In this document: positions 15,186 to 23,205 of the stretch, in pieces
How the letters are laid out: each line of letters begins with the position of its first letter
Position numbering within the stretch: position 1 is the stretch's first letter
Assembly: GCA_022760335.1 (NCBI GenBank)
Contig: JALEGE010000055.1
Span: 1-37,300, forward strand
DNA: 37,300 nt
Direction of reading: 5' to 3'
Origin: Hyphomonadaceae bacterium
GTDB lineage: Bacteria > Pseudomonadota > Alphaproteobacteria > Caulobacterales > Hyphomonadaceae
Notes under the pieces: generated by a model
Database searches by the model: none
The model's input: only the letters and a program-made list of their open reading frames with translations
Told to the model about the DNA's origin: nothing
Made by a program: the position numbers and the translations under genes

Positions 15186-17792
15186 TTAACCTGTGCTTAA
15201 GGCTCTTGAGACGATGTCCATCGCATTTTTCGACAAATCGCCGTCTGCAAGGCCCTTCAAAACCTGCTCAGCCTGGCCGCGCGCATCAGGTTCCAGGCTG
15301 CGCCATTGCTCGAATGCCGTTAACAGGCGCGCCGCCAGAGCGGGGTTGCGCGCATCGGCCTGCACGACGAGATCAGCGATGGCCCGATAGCCGCTGCCAT
15401 CGGGCGCGTGGAAGGCGGCGAGATTCTGCATTGTGAAAACACCGGCTACCGAACGCACACGGTTCGGATTGGACAGATCGAAATCCTCATGGCCCGTCAG
15501 GGCCTTCAGTCCGTCTGCGGACTCGATCGCCATGGCGCCAACCTGGAACCATTTGTCGACCACCAGCGGCTGGTCTTTCCATTGCGCATAGAAATCAGCA
15601 AAGGGTTTGGCCTCCAGACCTTCAGCCTCGCCCACTGCACGCAAACAGGCGAGCTGCTCGGTCATGTTCGGCGCTGAATCATAAAGCTGGGCAAGTGTTT
15701 CGCGGTCGGCCGCATTTCCGCGCGCACCCATCAGCGAGATCATCGCCCCGCGCAGAGCCCGGCCTCCCGCTTGCGCCGCATCCGGCTTGAAAGGGGTCGG
15801 CGAGGGGGCTGCCAGCACAGTCTGTGCAAGATCAGCAAGGCCAGGATGGTCGAGCAAAGCACCGCGCAGATGGCTGCGCGCGCGAGAGAGACGCGCGGGA
15901 TGGACCGGGGCATGCGCCTGGAAAAGCTCGGCCACACTTGGCACGCCGGTCAGCAGCGCGGCAAAGGCCGGATCAGCCGGCGCAGCGCGCATCACTGCCA
16001 TGGCGAGCGTGTCGATCAGTTCCGCATCTGGGCCGTTCGCATCGCCATATGCCATGGCCAGCAGATCACGCTTGACCAGGGACTGTAGCCGGTCCCACTG
16101 GTTGAAGGGATTGGTTTCCGAGCGCACCAGAGCGTGCTGTTCGGCCAGACTGAGATCATCCTTCACATGGACCGGCGCGGAAAAGCCGCGATTGAGGCTG
16201 AGCAGTGGACGCGTTCCCCGCGGGGCGGTCTTGTAGCGGATCTCAGCGGATGCTGTGTCCAGAATAAAGGTCTGCTCGCCAGATCCCTGATCGCTTTCGA
16301 CATGCCCCCCCTCGCCATCCAGCAGAGCCCAGCGCAGGGGGATGGGCAGGGGCTGGGGCGCCTTGACGATCGAAGTGGCGGGATTGGACTGCTGCAGTGA
16401 GATCACTCCGTCCCCACTCTCTGCATCAAATATGTGCGTGACCGTTACAGTTGGCGTGCCAGGCTGGCTGTACCAGACCATGAAGTGAGACAGATCCTGC
16501 CCGCTAGCCTCGGCAAAACAGCTGTAGAAATCCTCGATTGTGGCGGCCTGACCATCGAACCGCTCGAAATAAAGATCCATGCCGCTGGCGAAGGCCTCAT
16601 CGCCAATCAGTGTCTTCAGCATGCGGATCAGCTCAGACCCCTTTTCATACACTGTGGCGGTGTAGAGATTATCGACGCTGGCATAGCTTTTGGGGCGCAC
16701 GGCATGGGCGAGCGGTCCGCCATCCTCGGCAAACTGGCGCGTACGCAGGCGGATGACATCCTTGATGCGCTGTACTGGACGCGCGCGCATATCGGCGGAG
16801 AATTCCTGGTCACGGAAGACGGTCAGGCCTTCCTTCAGGCAGAGCTGGAACCAGTCGCGGCAGGTGATGCGGTTTCCGGTCCAGTTGTGGAAATATTCAT
16901 GCGCGACGATGGATTCGATGGCCTCGAAGTCAAAATCGGTCGCCGTCGCCTCATCGGCCAGGACATAGGCCGAGTTGAAGACATTCAGCCCCTTGTTCTC
17001 CATGGCGCCGAAATTGAAGTCGCGCACGGCGACGATGTTGAAGACGCCGAGATCGTATTCACGCCCGAACACCGCCTCGTCCCAGGCCATGGAGCGTTTC
17101 AGGCTGTCCATGGCATAGGCCGCACGCTCAGCATCGCCCTTGTCGACATGAATGGCGAGGTCGACCTCACGGCCATTCATGGTCGTGAATGTGTCGGTGA
17201 AGACGTCATAATCGCCGGCACAAAGCGCGAAGAGATAGCTGGGCTTGGGATGGGGATCATCCCATTCAACGAAATGACGACCACCCGCCAGATCCCCCGC
17301 TGCGCCGGGCGTGCCATTTGAGAGCAGATAGGGATACTCGGCCTTTACGCCCTCTACCCGGACATGAAAGCGGCTCATCACATCGGGCCGATCGGGCCAA
17401 TATGTGATGCGGCGAAAACCATCAGCTTCACATTGGGTGCACAGCCGCCCGCCAGAGACATAAAGCCCTGAAAGGGCGGTGTTCCTGTCTGGATGATTGG
17501 TCACGCTGATGGATAGCTCAAAGCGGTCTGGCACATCATGCACCGTGAGGCTTTCGTCTGTCAGTGTATAATCATCACCGGACAAGGTACGCCCATCCAA
17601 CACAACAGAACGCAAATCCAGGCCGACGCCGTTCAACACCAAATCGCCCGGCCCGGTCCGCTCCACCAGCATGCGACTGTCGACCTCGGTTTCCGCTGCG
17701 CCAAGCCGAAATACCAGGTGAACCTGCTGGATTTGGAACGGATAAGGCGCATAGTCTTCAAGCTTGATGGGAACGGGCGTGTCAGTGCGCAT
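15186..17792 (-). CDS. pepN: Aminopeptidase N (M1 family zinc peptidase)
   Basis: This is an 868-residue cytoplasmic metallo-aminopeptidase that trims neutral and basic N-terminal residues. The exopeptidase motif GAMEN is at residues 262-266, the zinc site HEYFH at 298-302 and the third ligand Glu321, so HEXXH-18-E is intact. These numbers are within one of those in Escherichia coli PepN, which supports ATG 17792 over the longer open frame up to 17915; the latter would overlap the region upstream of the divergent VanZ gene. The C-terminal half carries the usual DUF3458-type domains. The kinase gene lies downstream on the same strand. Confidence 0.96.
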   Translation of the reverse strand: MRTDTPVPIKLEDYAPYPFQIQQVHLVFRLGAAETEVDSRMLVERTGPGDLVLNGVGLDLRSVVLDGRTLSGDDYTLTDESLTVHDVPDRFELSISVTNHPDRNTALSGLYVSGGRLCTQCEADGFRRITYWPDRPDVMSRFHVRVEGVKAEYPYLLSNGTPGAAGDLAGGRHFVEWDDPHPKPSYLFALCAGDYDVFTDTFTTMNGREVDLAIHVDKGDAERAAYAMDSLKRSMAWDEAVFGREYDLGVFNIVAVRDFNFGAMENKGLNVFNSAYVLADEATATDFDFEAIESIVAHEYFHNWTGNRITCRDWFQLCLKEGLTVFRDQEFSADMRARPVQRIKDVIRLRTRQFAEDGGPLAHAVRPKSYASVDNLYTATVYEKGSELIRMLKTLIGDEAFASGMDLYFERFDGQAATIEDFYSCFAEASGQDLSHFMVWYSQPGTPTVTVTHIFDAESGDGVISLQQSNPATSIVKAPQPLPIPLRWALLDGEGGHVESDQGSGEQTFILDTASAEIRYKTAPRGTRPLLSLNRGFSAPVHVKDDLSLAEQHALVRSETNPFNQWDRLQSLVKRDLLAMAYGDANGPDAELIDTLAMAVMRAAPADPAFAALLTGVPSVAELFQAHAPVHPARLSRARSHLRGALLDHPGLADLAQTVLAAPSPTPFKPDAAQAGGRALRGAMISLMGARGNAADRETLAQLYDSAPNMTEQLACLRAVGEAEGLEAKPFADFYAQWKDQPLVVDKWFQVGAMAIESADGLKALTGHEDFDLSNPNRVRSVAGVFTMQNLAAFHAPDGSGYRAIADLVVQADARNPALAARLLTAFEQWRSLEPDARGQAEQVLKGLADGDLSKNAMDIVSRALSTG

Positions 17793-17871
17793 GAATCCTG
17801 CTTTCGCTGAAGTAAGGTGTGTCCCTTCGAGATGGGGGCATCGCAGGGGTAATGACAAGGGGTTCAAAGAC

Positions 17872-18228
17872 ATGCTAGCGGCGATTGCACGCGTAACAGC
17901 CTGGACGCTGCTCATTGCCTATACGGGCTTGCTTGTCTGGCTGTCTCTGCGCGCGCCATCAGCCGAGCCGCAGCCGGCAGGGCTCGACAAGCTGTACCAC
18001 TTTCTTGCCTATGGCGGGTTGATGGCTCTCATGGTCGCGGCCTTGGGCATGGGCCGGATGTGGCGCGCTTTCCTGCTGGCCAGCATTTTCGGATTTACCA
18101 TGGAGCTGGCTCAGGCCACGCTATCTGCCGTGCGCGAGCCAAGCCTGCTTGACGGCCTCGCCAACATGACCGGCGCGGGGCTGGCCGGGGTGTTGATTAT
18201 CCTGATTGGCCGGGTTTGGGCCGCCTGA
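17872..18228 (+). CDS. VanZ-like family membrane protein
   Basis: This 118-residue protein has about four hydrophobic segments. The pattern DKLYHFLAYGGLMAL, a GFTMELAQATL segment and a closing helix is that of VanZ-like proteins in proteobacteria, where the His near the first helix and the E in the third are conserved. Function in these bacteria is unknown; a teicoplanin-resistance role should not be assumed. I use ATG 17872, preceded by CAAGGGG, rather than the upstream Met codons, which fall inside the pepN 5' region. Its TGA is immediately followed by the stop of the convergent gene. Confidence 0.85.
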   Translation: MLAAIARVTAWTLLIAYTGLLVWLSLRAPSAEPQPAGLDKLYHFLAYGGLMALMVAALGMGRMWRAFLLASIFGFTMELAQATLSAVREPSLLDGLANMTGAGLAGVLIILIGRVWAA

Positions 18229-18810
18229 CTATTCGGCAGCAACAGCAACCGTATCGCTCTGCTTTGGCGGGATCTGGTAGATATGGCGCAGAATCGCGGC
18301 GAATTCCTTCGCCTGCTCGGCCAATTCATCCGGCAAATCCTGAGGTTGCTCGGACGCAAATTTCACGAAAGCGCGGATCTGGCGGAGCATAAAGGGCGCA
18401 TTCATGATCATGCGCGCCTGATGCTCGATCTTTCCGGGATCGCGATCATACTCAGCGCCGGGCACGCGCCAGCCACCCCAATCATTATCGTCGGTCATCA
18501 CCACCGGGAAAGTACCGGGATAGGGATGATGGCAAGAAGACTCGCCATCCTGCCAGCGATTGCGCATGCGGAAGATGCGCCATTCCTCGCTCCCCAAATC
18601 ACGCTCGGATTGGCCCGTACGCTCATGCAGTTTGGCTTCAGAGACCAGTTCCCCGCCGGTAAACTCTCGGCCAAGGCCGACATCATAGGTCACACGCAGC
18701 GGCTCGGGCACATCCTTAACCCAGTGCGGGATCACGCGCTCAACCAGAGCATAGGTGCCCACAGGTTTCACGAATACCCGCTGGTTCTTGTGAAAGAGGG
18801 CCTTAGCCAT
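18229..18810 (-). CDS. Conserved hypothetical protein
   Basis: This 193-residue soluble protein has no signal peptide or membrane helix. The N-terminal 40 residues (FVKPVGTYALVERVIPHWVKD) look like a small beta-barrel or SH3-like segment. The centre is Trp/Asp-rich (EWRIFRMRNRW, DDNDWGGWRVPGAEYDRDPGKIEHQARM), and the C-terminal 60 residues are helical. I do not recognise a named family, though the style suggests a protein confined to a few alphaproteobacterial orders. It is convergent with the VanZ-like gene with no spacer and divergent from the acyl-CoA dehydrogenase gene, with a 181-base gap in which I see no strong motif. Confidence 0.75.
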   Translation of the reverse strand: MAKALFHKNQRVFVKPVGTYALVERVIPHWVKDVPEPLRVTYDVGLGREFTGGELVSEAKLHERTGQSERDLGSEEWRIFRMRNRWQDGESSCHHPYPGTFPVVMTDDNDWGGWRVPGAEYDRDPGKIEHQARMIMNAPFMLRQIRAFVKFASEQPQDLPDELAEQAKEFAAILRHIYQIPPKQSDTVAVAAE

Positions 18811-18991
18811 GAGCAGCTTCTCCGATGTTGCAGGCTGTCTGATGCCATATCTGGCTTGAAGTCCGGTTTATCGGGTCGTTGAAATTTCATCTTTCCGGCA
18901 ACCCGACGCCTTTCCTCGCGTAAGGGCTTCCCGCGCCGGGGCTCTGCGATATGCTCTGGAAAAAGAAAAATATGGGAGCAGAGGAAACGGC

Positions 18992-20107
18992 ATGAATTTC
19001 GACTTTTCCGAAGACCAGAAATTCCTGCGCGATGAAGCGCGAAAATTCCTGACGGCTGAGTGTTCCTCCACGGCAGTGCGCGCCGTGCTGGATGATGGCG
19101 AAGTGACCCACGATGCCGGCCTGTGGGCGAAAATTGGCGAGATGGGCTGGCTGGGGGCCGCGATCCCGGAAGAGCATGGCGGGCTGGGCCTTGGCATGCT
19201 GGAGCTGTGCGTGATTGCCGAGGAGCTGGGCCGCGTGCTCGCCCCCGTGCCGTTTTCTTCCACGGTCTATGTCCTGGCCGAGGTGTTGAAGCTTGCCGGC
19301 AGCGAGGGGCAGAAAGCCGCGCTCCTGCCGAAGCTCGCCGGCGGCGAGGTGGTCGGTGCGCTTGCCATCTCCGAAGGGCCTGGCGAGCCGGACCCGACCA
19401 GGCTCGGCGTGCGGTTCGAGGGCGGCAAGCTCTCCGGCACCAAGATTCCGGTGACCGACGGCGATATCGCCACCCATGCCGTGGTGCTCGCCGCAGAGGG
19501 CTCGGGCGCCAGCCTCGTGCTGGTGGACCTCTCAGCCGGCGGCGTGACGCGCAATCCTGTGAAAACACTCGACCCGACGCGCAGCCATGCCGAACTGGTC
19601 TTTGACGGCGCACCGGCCGACCGGCTTGGCGAGGCTGGCGCGGGTGCCGCGTTGCTGGACAGTCTGCTCGACCGCGCTGCGGTGCTGCTGGCCTTCGAAC
19701 AGCTGGGCGGCGCCTCGCGCTGCCTGGAAATGGCCACTGACTATGCCAAGGAACGCTATGCCTTTGGCCGGCCGATCGGCGGCAACCAGGCGATCAAGCA
19801 CAAGCTCGCCGAGATGTATGTGAAAAACGAGGTCGCGCGGTCCAACTGTTTCTACGGCGCCTGGGCGCTCTCTTCAGATGCCCCGGAACTGCCCGAAGCT
19901 GCCGCCGCTGCGCGCCTGGCGGCCAGCGAGGCCTACTGGTTCGCTGCGAAGGAAAACATCCAGACCCATGGCGGCATGGGCTTTACCTGGGAAGTGGACG
20001 CACATCTCTATTATCGCCGCGCCAAACTACTGGCCGTCCAGGCCGGCGCGCCGAAAGTCTGGAAGGACAAACTGATCCGCGCTTTGGAGGCGAGGAATGC
20101 GGCCTAG
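18992..20107 (+). CDS. Acyl-CoA dehydrogenase, FadE-type
   Basis: This 371-residue flavoenzyme is predicted to carry out alpha-beta dehydrogenation of an acyl-CoA thioester. The N-terminal domain opens MNFDFSEDQKFLRDEARKFL, the middle has GWLGAAIPEEHGGLGLGMLELCVIAEE-like sequence (motif GEMGWLG..IPEEHGGLG), and the C-terminal domain holds YAFGRPIGGNQAIKHKLAEMY and HGGMGFTWEVD. GAGGAAA before ATG 18992 is a good ribosome site. In related bacteria this type is commonly next to a second acyl-CoA dehydrogenase, and here one follows at 20846, separated by an opposite-strand toxin-antitoxin pair. The stop lies on a CTAG shared with the toxin gene. Confidence 0.93.
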   Translation: MNFDFSEDQKFLRDEARKFLTAECSSTAVRAVLDDGEVTHDAGLWAKIGEMGWLGAAIPEEHGGLGLGMLELCVIAEELGRVLAPVPFSSTVYVLAEVLKLAGSEGQKAALLPKLAGGEVVGALAISEGPGEPDPTRLGVRFEGGKLSGTKIPVTDGDIATHAVVLAAEGSGASLVLVDLSAGGVTRNPVKTLDPTRSHAELVFDGAPADRLGEAGAGAALLDSLLDRAAVLLAFEQLGGASRCLEMATDYAKERYAFGRPIGGNQAIKHKLAEMYVKNEVARSNCFYGAWALSSDAPELPEAAAAARLAASEAYWFAAKENIQTHGGMGFTWEVDAHLYYRRAKLLAVQAGAPKVWKDKLIRALEARNAA

Positions 20108-20538
20108 GGTTCGGGCAGGACGCTGGCGAGGTCTGTATGGTGGAATTCATTGGGAGACGTGAAGAGAATTGCTTCTGCAAAATCCTTGGTGTCAGCATAA
20201 TGAAAACAATCGGCAAAATTGAGTTTCGCAGGGTGCCCAGATCGCCGGCCAAACTTCACCCATGCCTCATAAGCTCGGATCCAAACATCCGGCCATGGAG
20301 CTTGAACTCCGATGCCTAGCTTCTCGACAAATCCTTGGACCAGAAGTGATGGCGAAAGATGGCCAACAGCCATTTCTCCAAGCTCCATTTTCCGCTGGAC
20401 GGCAACCGTCGTTTCCCAAAGAGCAAGCGGAGAGGTCAGTGCCGCGTCACTCCGCTGTAACGCCTCAAAGCATTTGCGTCCTACTTCTGCTTCCTCAGCC
20501 AAGATCGAAACTAGAGCAGATGCATCGACAAATATCAT
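20104..20538 (-). CDS. vapC: VapC-type PIN-domain toxin
   Basis: This is a 144-residue PIN-domain ribonuclease toxin. The opening MIFVDASALVSIL gives the first acidic active-site residue (Asp5), an ALWETTVAV segment the conserved Glu, and LNFADCFHYADTK the third and fourth acidic positions. The start at ATG 20538 overlaps the antitoxin stop by 4 bases, the usual antitoxin-first VapBC arrangement. Residues read from further upstream in the frame belong to the antitoxin region. The pair lies antisense between two acyl-CoA dehydrogenase genes and appears less GC-rich than they are. All key residues look intact. Confidence 0.9.
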   Translation of the reverse strand: MIFVDASALVSILAEEAEVGRKCFEALQRSDAALTSPLALWETTVAVQRKMELGEMAVGHLSPSLLVQGFVEKLGIGVQAPWPDVWIRAYEAWVKFGRRSGHPAKLNFADCFHYADTKDFAEAILFTSPNEFHHTDLASVLPEP

Positions 20539-20786
20539 TCTACGGGGTCGAGATCGTCGTAGAAGGACTTCGGCAACGACTGAGACGGCTTCGGCCGCGC
20601 CACACCAACCGATTTCCAAAATGCCGAGAGAAAGTCATCGTAGGGTAGATCTTTTAGATCAGCGTTCATCTCAAATAGAAAAGAACCAAGCGCTTTTTCC
20701 AATGCGCGCTCAATCGAAATTCCTTCACGCTCAGCTATCTGAGCAAGCATGGCCTCAATACGGTCATTGTCCAACATGATCGTCAT
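20535..20786 (-). CDS. vapB: VapB-type antitoxin (PSK transcription-factor-like)
   Basis: This 83-residue protein is the presumed partner of VapC and autorepressor. The N-terminal third (AQIAEREGISIERALEKAL) is a ribbon-helix-helix-like DNA-binding segment of the Rv0623/PSK transcription-factor antitoxin type. The C-terminal part, acidic and aromatic with FYDDLDP, would wrap the toxin. It overlaps vapC by 4 bases (20535-20538). ATG 20786 is used; ATG 20777 is in frame and equally plausible. The 59-base gap to the divergent dehydrogenase gene should contain the autoregulated promoter. Confidence 0.82.
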   Translation of the reverse strand: MTIMLDNDRIEAMLAQIAEREGISIERALEKALGSFLFEMNADLKDLPYDDFLSAFWKSVGVARPKPSQSLPKSFYDDLDPVE

Positions 20787-20845
20787 GACGTGAAAAGTAG
20801 TCTCTCAACAACACCGCCGCAAGAACATTGAAGAGGAAACGCTAC

Positions 20846-22051
20846 ATGGACTTCAACGATACCCCCGAAGAAGCCGAATTCCGCGCTGAGGCGCGTGCCT
20901 TTCTGGAGCAGCACCTTGAACCAAAAGGCGCCAAGCCACTGCGCCAACGTATCTCAGGCGAGGAATTTATGAAGCAGGCCAAGGCCTGGCAAAAGATCAA
21001 GGCGGAAAACGGCTTTGCCCAGATCACCTGGCCGAAGGAAATCGGCGGGCGCGGCGGCACACCGATGCAGCAGGTGATCTGGAACCAGGAAGAGGGCAAG
21101 TTCGACGCGCCCACCGGCCCGTTCACCATCGGTCTCGGCATGTGCGTGCCAACCGTCATCGCCTTCGGATCGGATGAGCACAAGAATCGCTATGTCCGCC
21201 CGGCCCTGACGGGTGACGAAATCTGGTGCCAGCTTTTCTCCGAGCCCGCTGCCGGCTCCGACGTCGCGGGCGTGAAGACGCGTGCAGTCAAGGATGGCGA
21301 GGATTGGGTGATCAATGGCCAGAAAGTGTGGACCACCGGCGCGCATTTCTCCGACTATGGCATTGTCCTCACGCGCACCGACCCCAAACAGCCCAAGCAC
21401 AAGGGCCTCACCATGTTCCTCGTGAACATGAAGGCTCCCGGCGTAGAGGTCCGCCCGATCCACCAGGCCAGCGGCGGGCGCGAGTTCAACGAGGTTTACT
21501 TCACCGATGTGCGCATCCCGGATTCTGACCGGCTCGGCGAGGTCGGCGCGGGTTGGAAGGTCGCGCTTGTCACGCTGATGAATGAGCGGCTTGCCGTGGG
21601 CGGCTCGCCCGGGCCGGACTGGAACGAGATCATGGACTATGCCCGCAAGGCCGGCACGCTGGGCGATGCGGCCTTCCGCGAGAAACTCGCCGACTGGTAT
21701 GTCGCGGCGCAGGGCTACAAGCTCACCAAGTTCCGTTCACAGACGGCGCTTTCACGCGGAGAAACGCCAGGCCCGGAAAACTCGATCGGCAAGATCATCA
21801 CGGCCAACCAACTACAGGATATCTGCAATGAGGCCATCGAGATGCAGGGGCATTACGGCCTGATGGTGGATGAGGACACGATGCCCGCCGATGCCCTGTT
21901 CCAGCGCAGCTTCATGTGGGCGCCGGGCCTGCGCATTGCTGGCGGCACCGACGAAATCCTCAAGAACATCATCGCCGAGCGCGTTCTGGGCCTGCCGCAA
22001 GATGTGCGCGTCGACAAATCCGTCCCGTTTGACGAGTTGAAACAGGGCTAG
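20846..22051 (+). CDS. Acyl-CoA dehydrogenase, FadE-type (second)
   Basis: This 401-residue acyl-CoA dehydrogenase opens MDFNDTPEEAEFRAEARAF, has the flavin-side motif LFSEPAAGSDVAGVKT and VWTTGAHFSDYGIVLTRTD, and ends with RIAGGTDEILKNIIAERVLGL. In canonical dehydrogenases the last region reads YEGT-E-I-Q with a catalytic Glu; here the equivalent Glu position is Gly, as in other FadE-type enzymes, so its base must lie elsewhere or in a partner. ATG 20846 is preferred over the upstream in-frame ATG at 20828 because GAGGAAA sits just before it. It is probably the co-subunit or consecutive enzyme of the 18992 gene. An epoxide-hydrolase-like gene follows after 11 bases. Confidence 0.92.
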   Translation: MDFNDTPEEAEFRAEARAFLEQHLEPKGAKPLRQRISGEEFMKQAKAWQKIKAENGFAQITWPKEIGGRGGTPMQQVIWNQEEGKFDAPTGPFTIGLGMCVPTVIAFGSDEHKNRYVRPALTGDEIWCQLFSEPAAGSDVAGVKTRAVKDGEDWVINGQKVWTTGAHFSDYGIVLTRTDPKQPKHKGLTMFLVNMKAPGVEVRPIHQASGGREFNEVYFTDVRIPDSDRLGEVGAGWKVALVTLMNERLAVGGSPGPDWNEIMDYARKAGTLGDAAFREKLADWYVAAQGYKLTKFRSQTALSRGETPGPENSIGKIITANQLQDICNEAIEMQGHYGLMVDEDTMPADALFQRSFMWAPGLRIAGGTDEILKNIIAERVLGLPQDVRVDKSVPFDELKQG

Positions 22052-22062
22052 GAGGCCCCACC

Positions 22063-23037
22063 ATGACCCAGGAATTCCAGCAGATTGCCACCAATGGCAT
22101 TCATCTGCGCGTCGCGCTTTCAGGCCCTGAGGATGGCCCGCTCGTGATCCTGATCCATGGCTTCCCTGAAAGCTGGTATTCCTGGCGCCACCAGTTGAAG
22201 GCGTTCGGCGAGGCCGGCTACCGTGTCGCCGCGCCGGATGTGCGCGGCTATGGCGGTTCGGACAAGCCCCACGAGGTCGAGGCCTATGACATGGCCTCGA
22301 TCACCGCCGACAATGCCGGGCTGGTCGACGCGCTGTCGCCGGGAAAGCCCGCTGTGATCATCGGGCATGACTGGGGCGCACCCATCGCCTGGAACAGCGC
22401 GCTTCTGCATCCGGACAAGTTCCGCGCCGTGGCGGGATTGTCCGTGCCCCACATGCCGCAGGGCGAGCACTCCTTCATCGATGTGGTCGATATGCTCTAC
22501 ACCAAGCAGGGTCATTTCTTCTACCAGGTCTACTTCCAGGAAGAAGGCCCGGCCGAGGCCGAATTGGAAGCCGATCCCGCCGCCACGATCCGCAAATTCT
22601 ACTATGCGGTCTCAGGCGATGCGCCCGATGGCGCTTATCCAAGCGACAAGAAGCATGGCGACGTGCTGCTGACCGGCCTGCCGGAACCAGACCTGCCCCT
22701 GCCCTGGCTGACAGAGGAAGATGTCGCCTACTATGCCGGCGAATTTGCGCAATCCGGCTTTCGCGGCCCGCTTAACCGCTACCGCAATCATCGCCGCGAC
22801 CATGCCTATATCCGATCCGTCAGTGACCAGATCATCCACCAGCCGAGCTTCTTCATTGGCGGTACCAAAGACCCTGTACTACGCATGGTGCCAGGGCGGG
22901 ATCCGCTGGCGCTGATGAAACCAGCCCTGCCCAATCTGAAAGGCGCCCACATCCTGGAAGGCTGCGGCCACTGGACCCAGCAGGAGCGCGCCAGTGAGGT
23001 CAACGAGTTGCTGCTCGGCTGGCTTGGCGGGCTGTAG
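22063..23037 (+). CDS. Alpha/beta hydrolase, soluble epoxide hydrolase-like
   Basis: This 324-residue cytosolic enzyme carries HGFPESWYSWRHQ at residues 32-44, the family oxyanion motif, and GHDWGAPIAW with nucleophilic Asp103, which marks an epoxide hydrolase or haloalkane dehalogenase rather than an esterase. GCGHWTQQE near the C-terminus gives the catalytic His. Tyr residues of the cap domain, needed to activate the epoxide, are likely present but were not assigned. It lies 11 bases after the acyl-CoA dehydrogenase with AGGAGG as ribosome site, so it is in the same operon. A role in breaking down an epoxidised or unsaturated lipid is inference. Confidence 0.92.
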   Translation: MTQEFQQIATNGIHLRVALSGPEDGPLVILIHGFPESWYSWRHQLKAFGEAGYRVAAPDVRGYGGSDKPHEVEAYDMASITADNAGLVDALSPGKPAVIIGHDWGAPIAWNSALLHPDKFRAVAGLSVPHMPQGEHSFIDVVDMLYTKQGHFFYQVYFQEEGPAEAELEADPAATIRKFYYAVSGDAPDGAYPSDKKHGDVLLTGLPEPDLPLPWLTEEDVAYYAGEFAQSGFRGPLNRYRNHRRDHAYIRSVSDQIIHQPSFFIGGTKDPVLRMVPGRDPLALMKPALPNLKGAHILEGCGHWTQQERASEVNELLLGWLGGL

Positions 23038-23069
23038 AACGGATCAGGTATCGGCGAAAACCCCGCACC

Positions 23070-23172
23070 CCGCAGATGCCTGCGCAGGCAGGCATCCATC
23101 TCTGAAAGACGCTCCAGGCACTCCCGGCCGATATAGCAGGAGATGGACACCTGCCTTCGCAGGTGTCTGCGG
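23070..23172. repeat. Paired inverted hairpin element, REP/BIME-like
   Basis: Two 32-base arms (23070-23101 and 23141-23172) are inverted copies matching at 27 of 32 positions, about 39 bases apart. Each arm folds on its own into a 9-bp stem with a 4-base loop: left GATGCCTGC/GCAGGCATC (23075-23096), right GACACCTGC/GCAGGTGTC (23146-23167). Four of the five differences between the arms are compensatory, so the stem is kept. This is the structure of a paired REP (BIME). It fills the gap between convergent genes and could end transcription from both sides, though there is no T-run. Confidence 0.85.
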
Positions 23173-23205
23173 AAATGTGTACGCCTTTTGGCAAGTTGGC
23201 GGGCT

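Noticed and set aside
16434..17321. 295-residue + strand frame opposite pepN
   Set aside because: pepN motifs lie on the minus strand in the expected frame; this is a mirror frame with no recognisable domain.
17872..18228. VanZ as a glycopeptide-resistance gene
   Set aside because: There is no vanHAX or vanRS nearby, and VanZ-like proteins are widespread in bacteria without resistance.
23038..23205. Short open frames in the gap between the epoxide hydrolase and SDR genes
   Set aside because: The gap is occupied by the inverted hairpin element; the frames are short, have no ribosome site and run into flanking genes.
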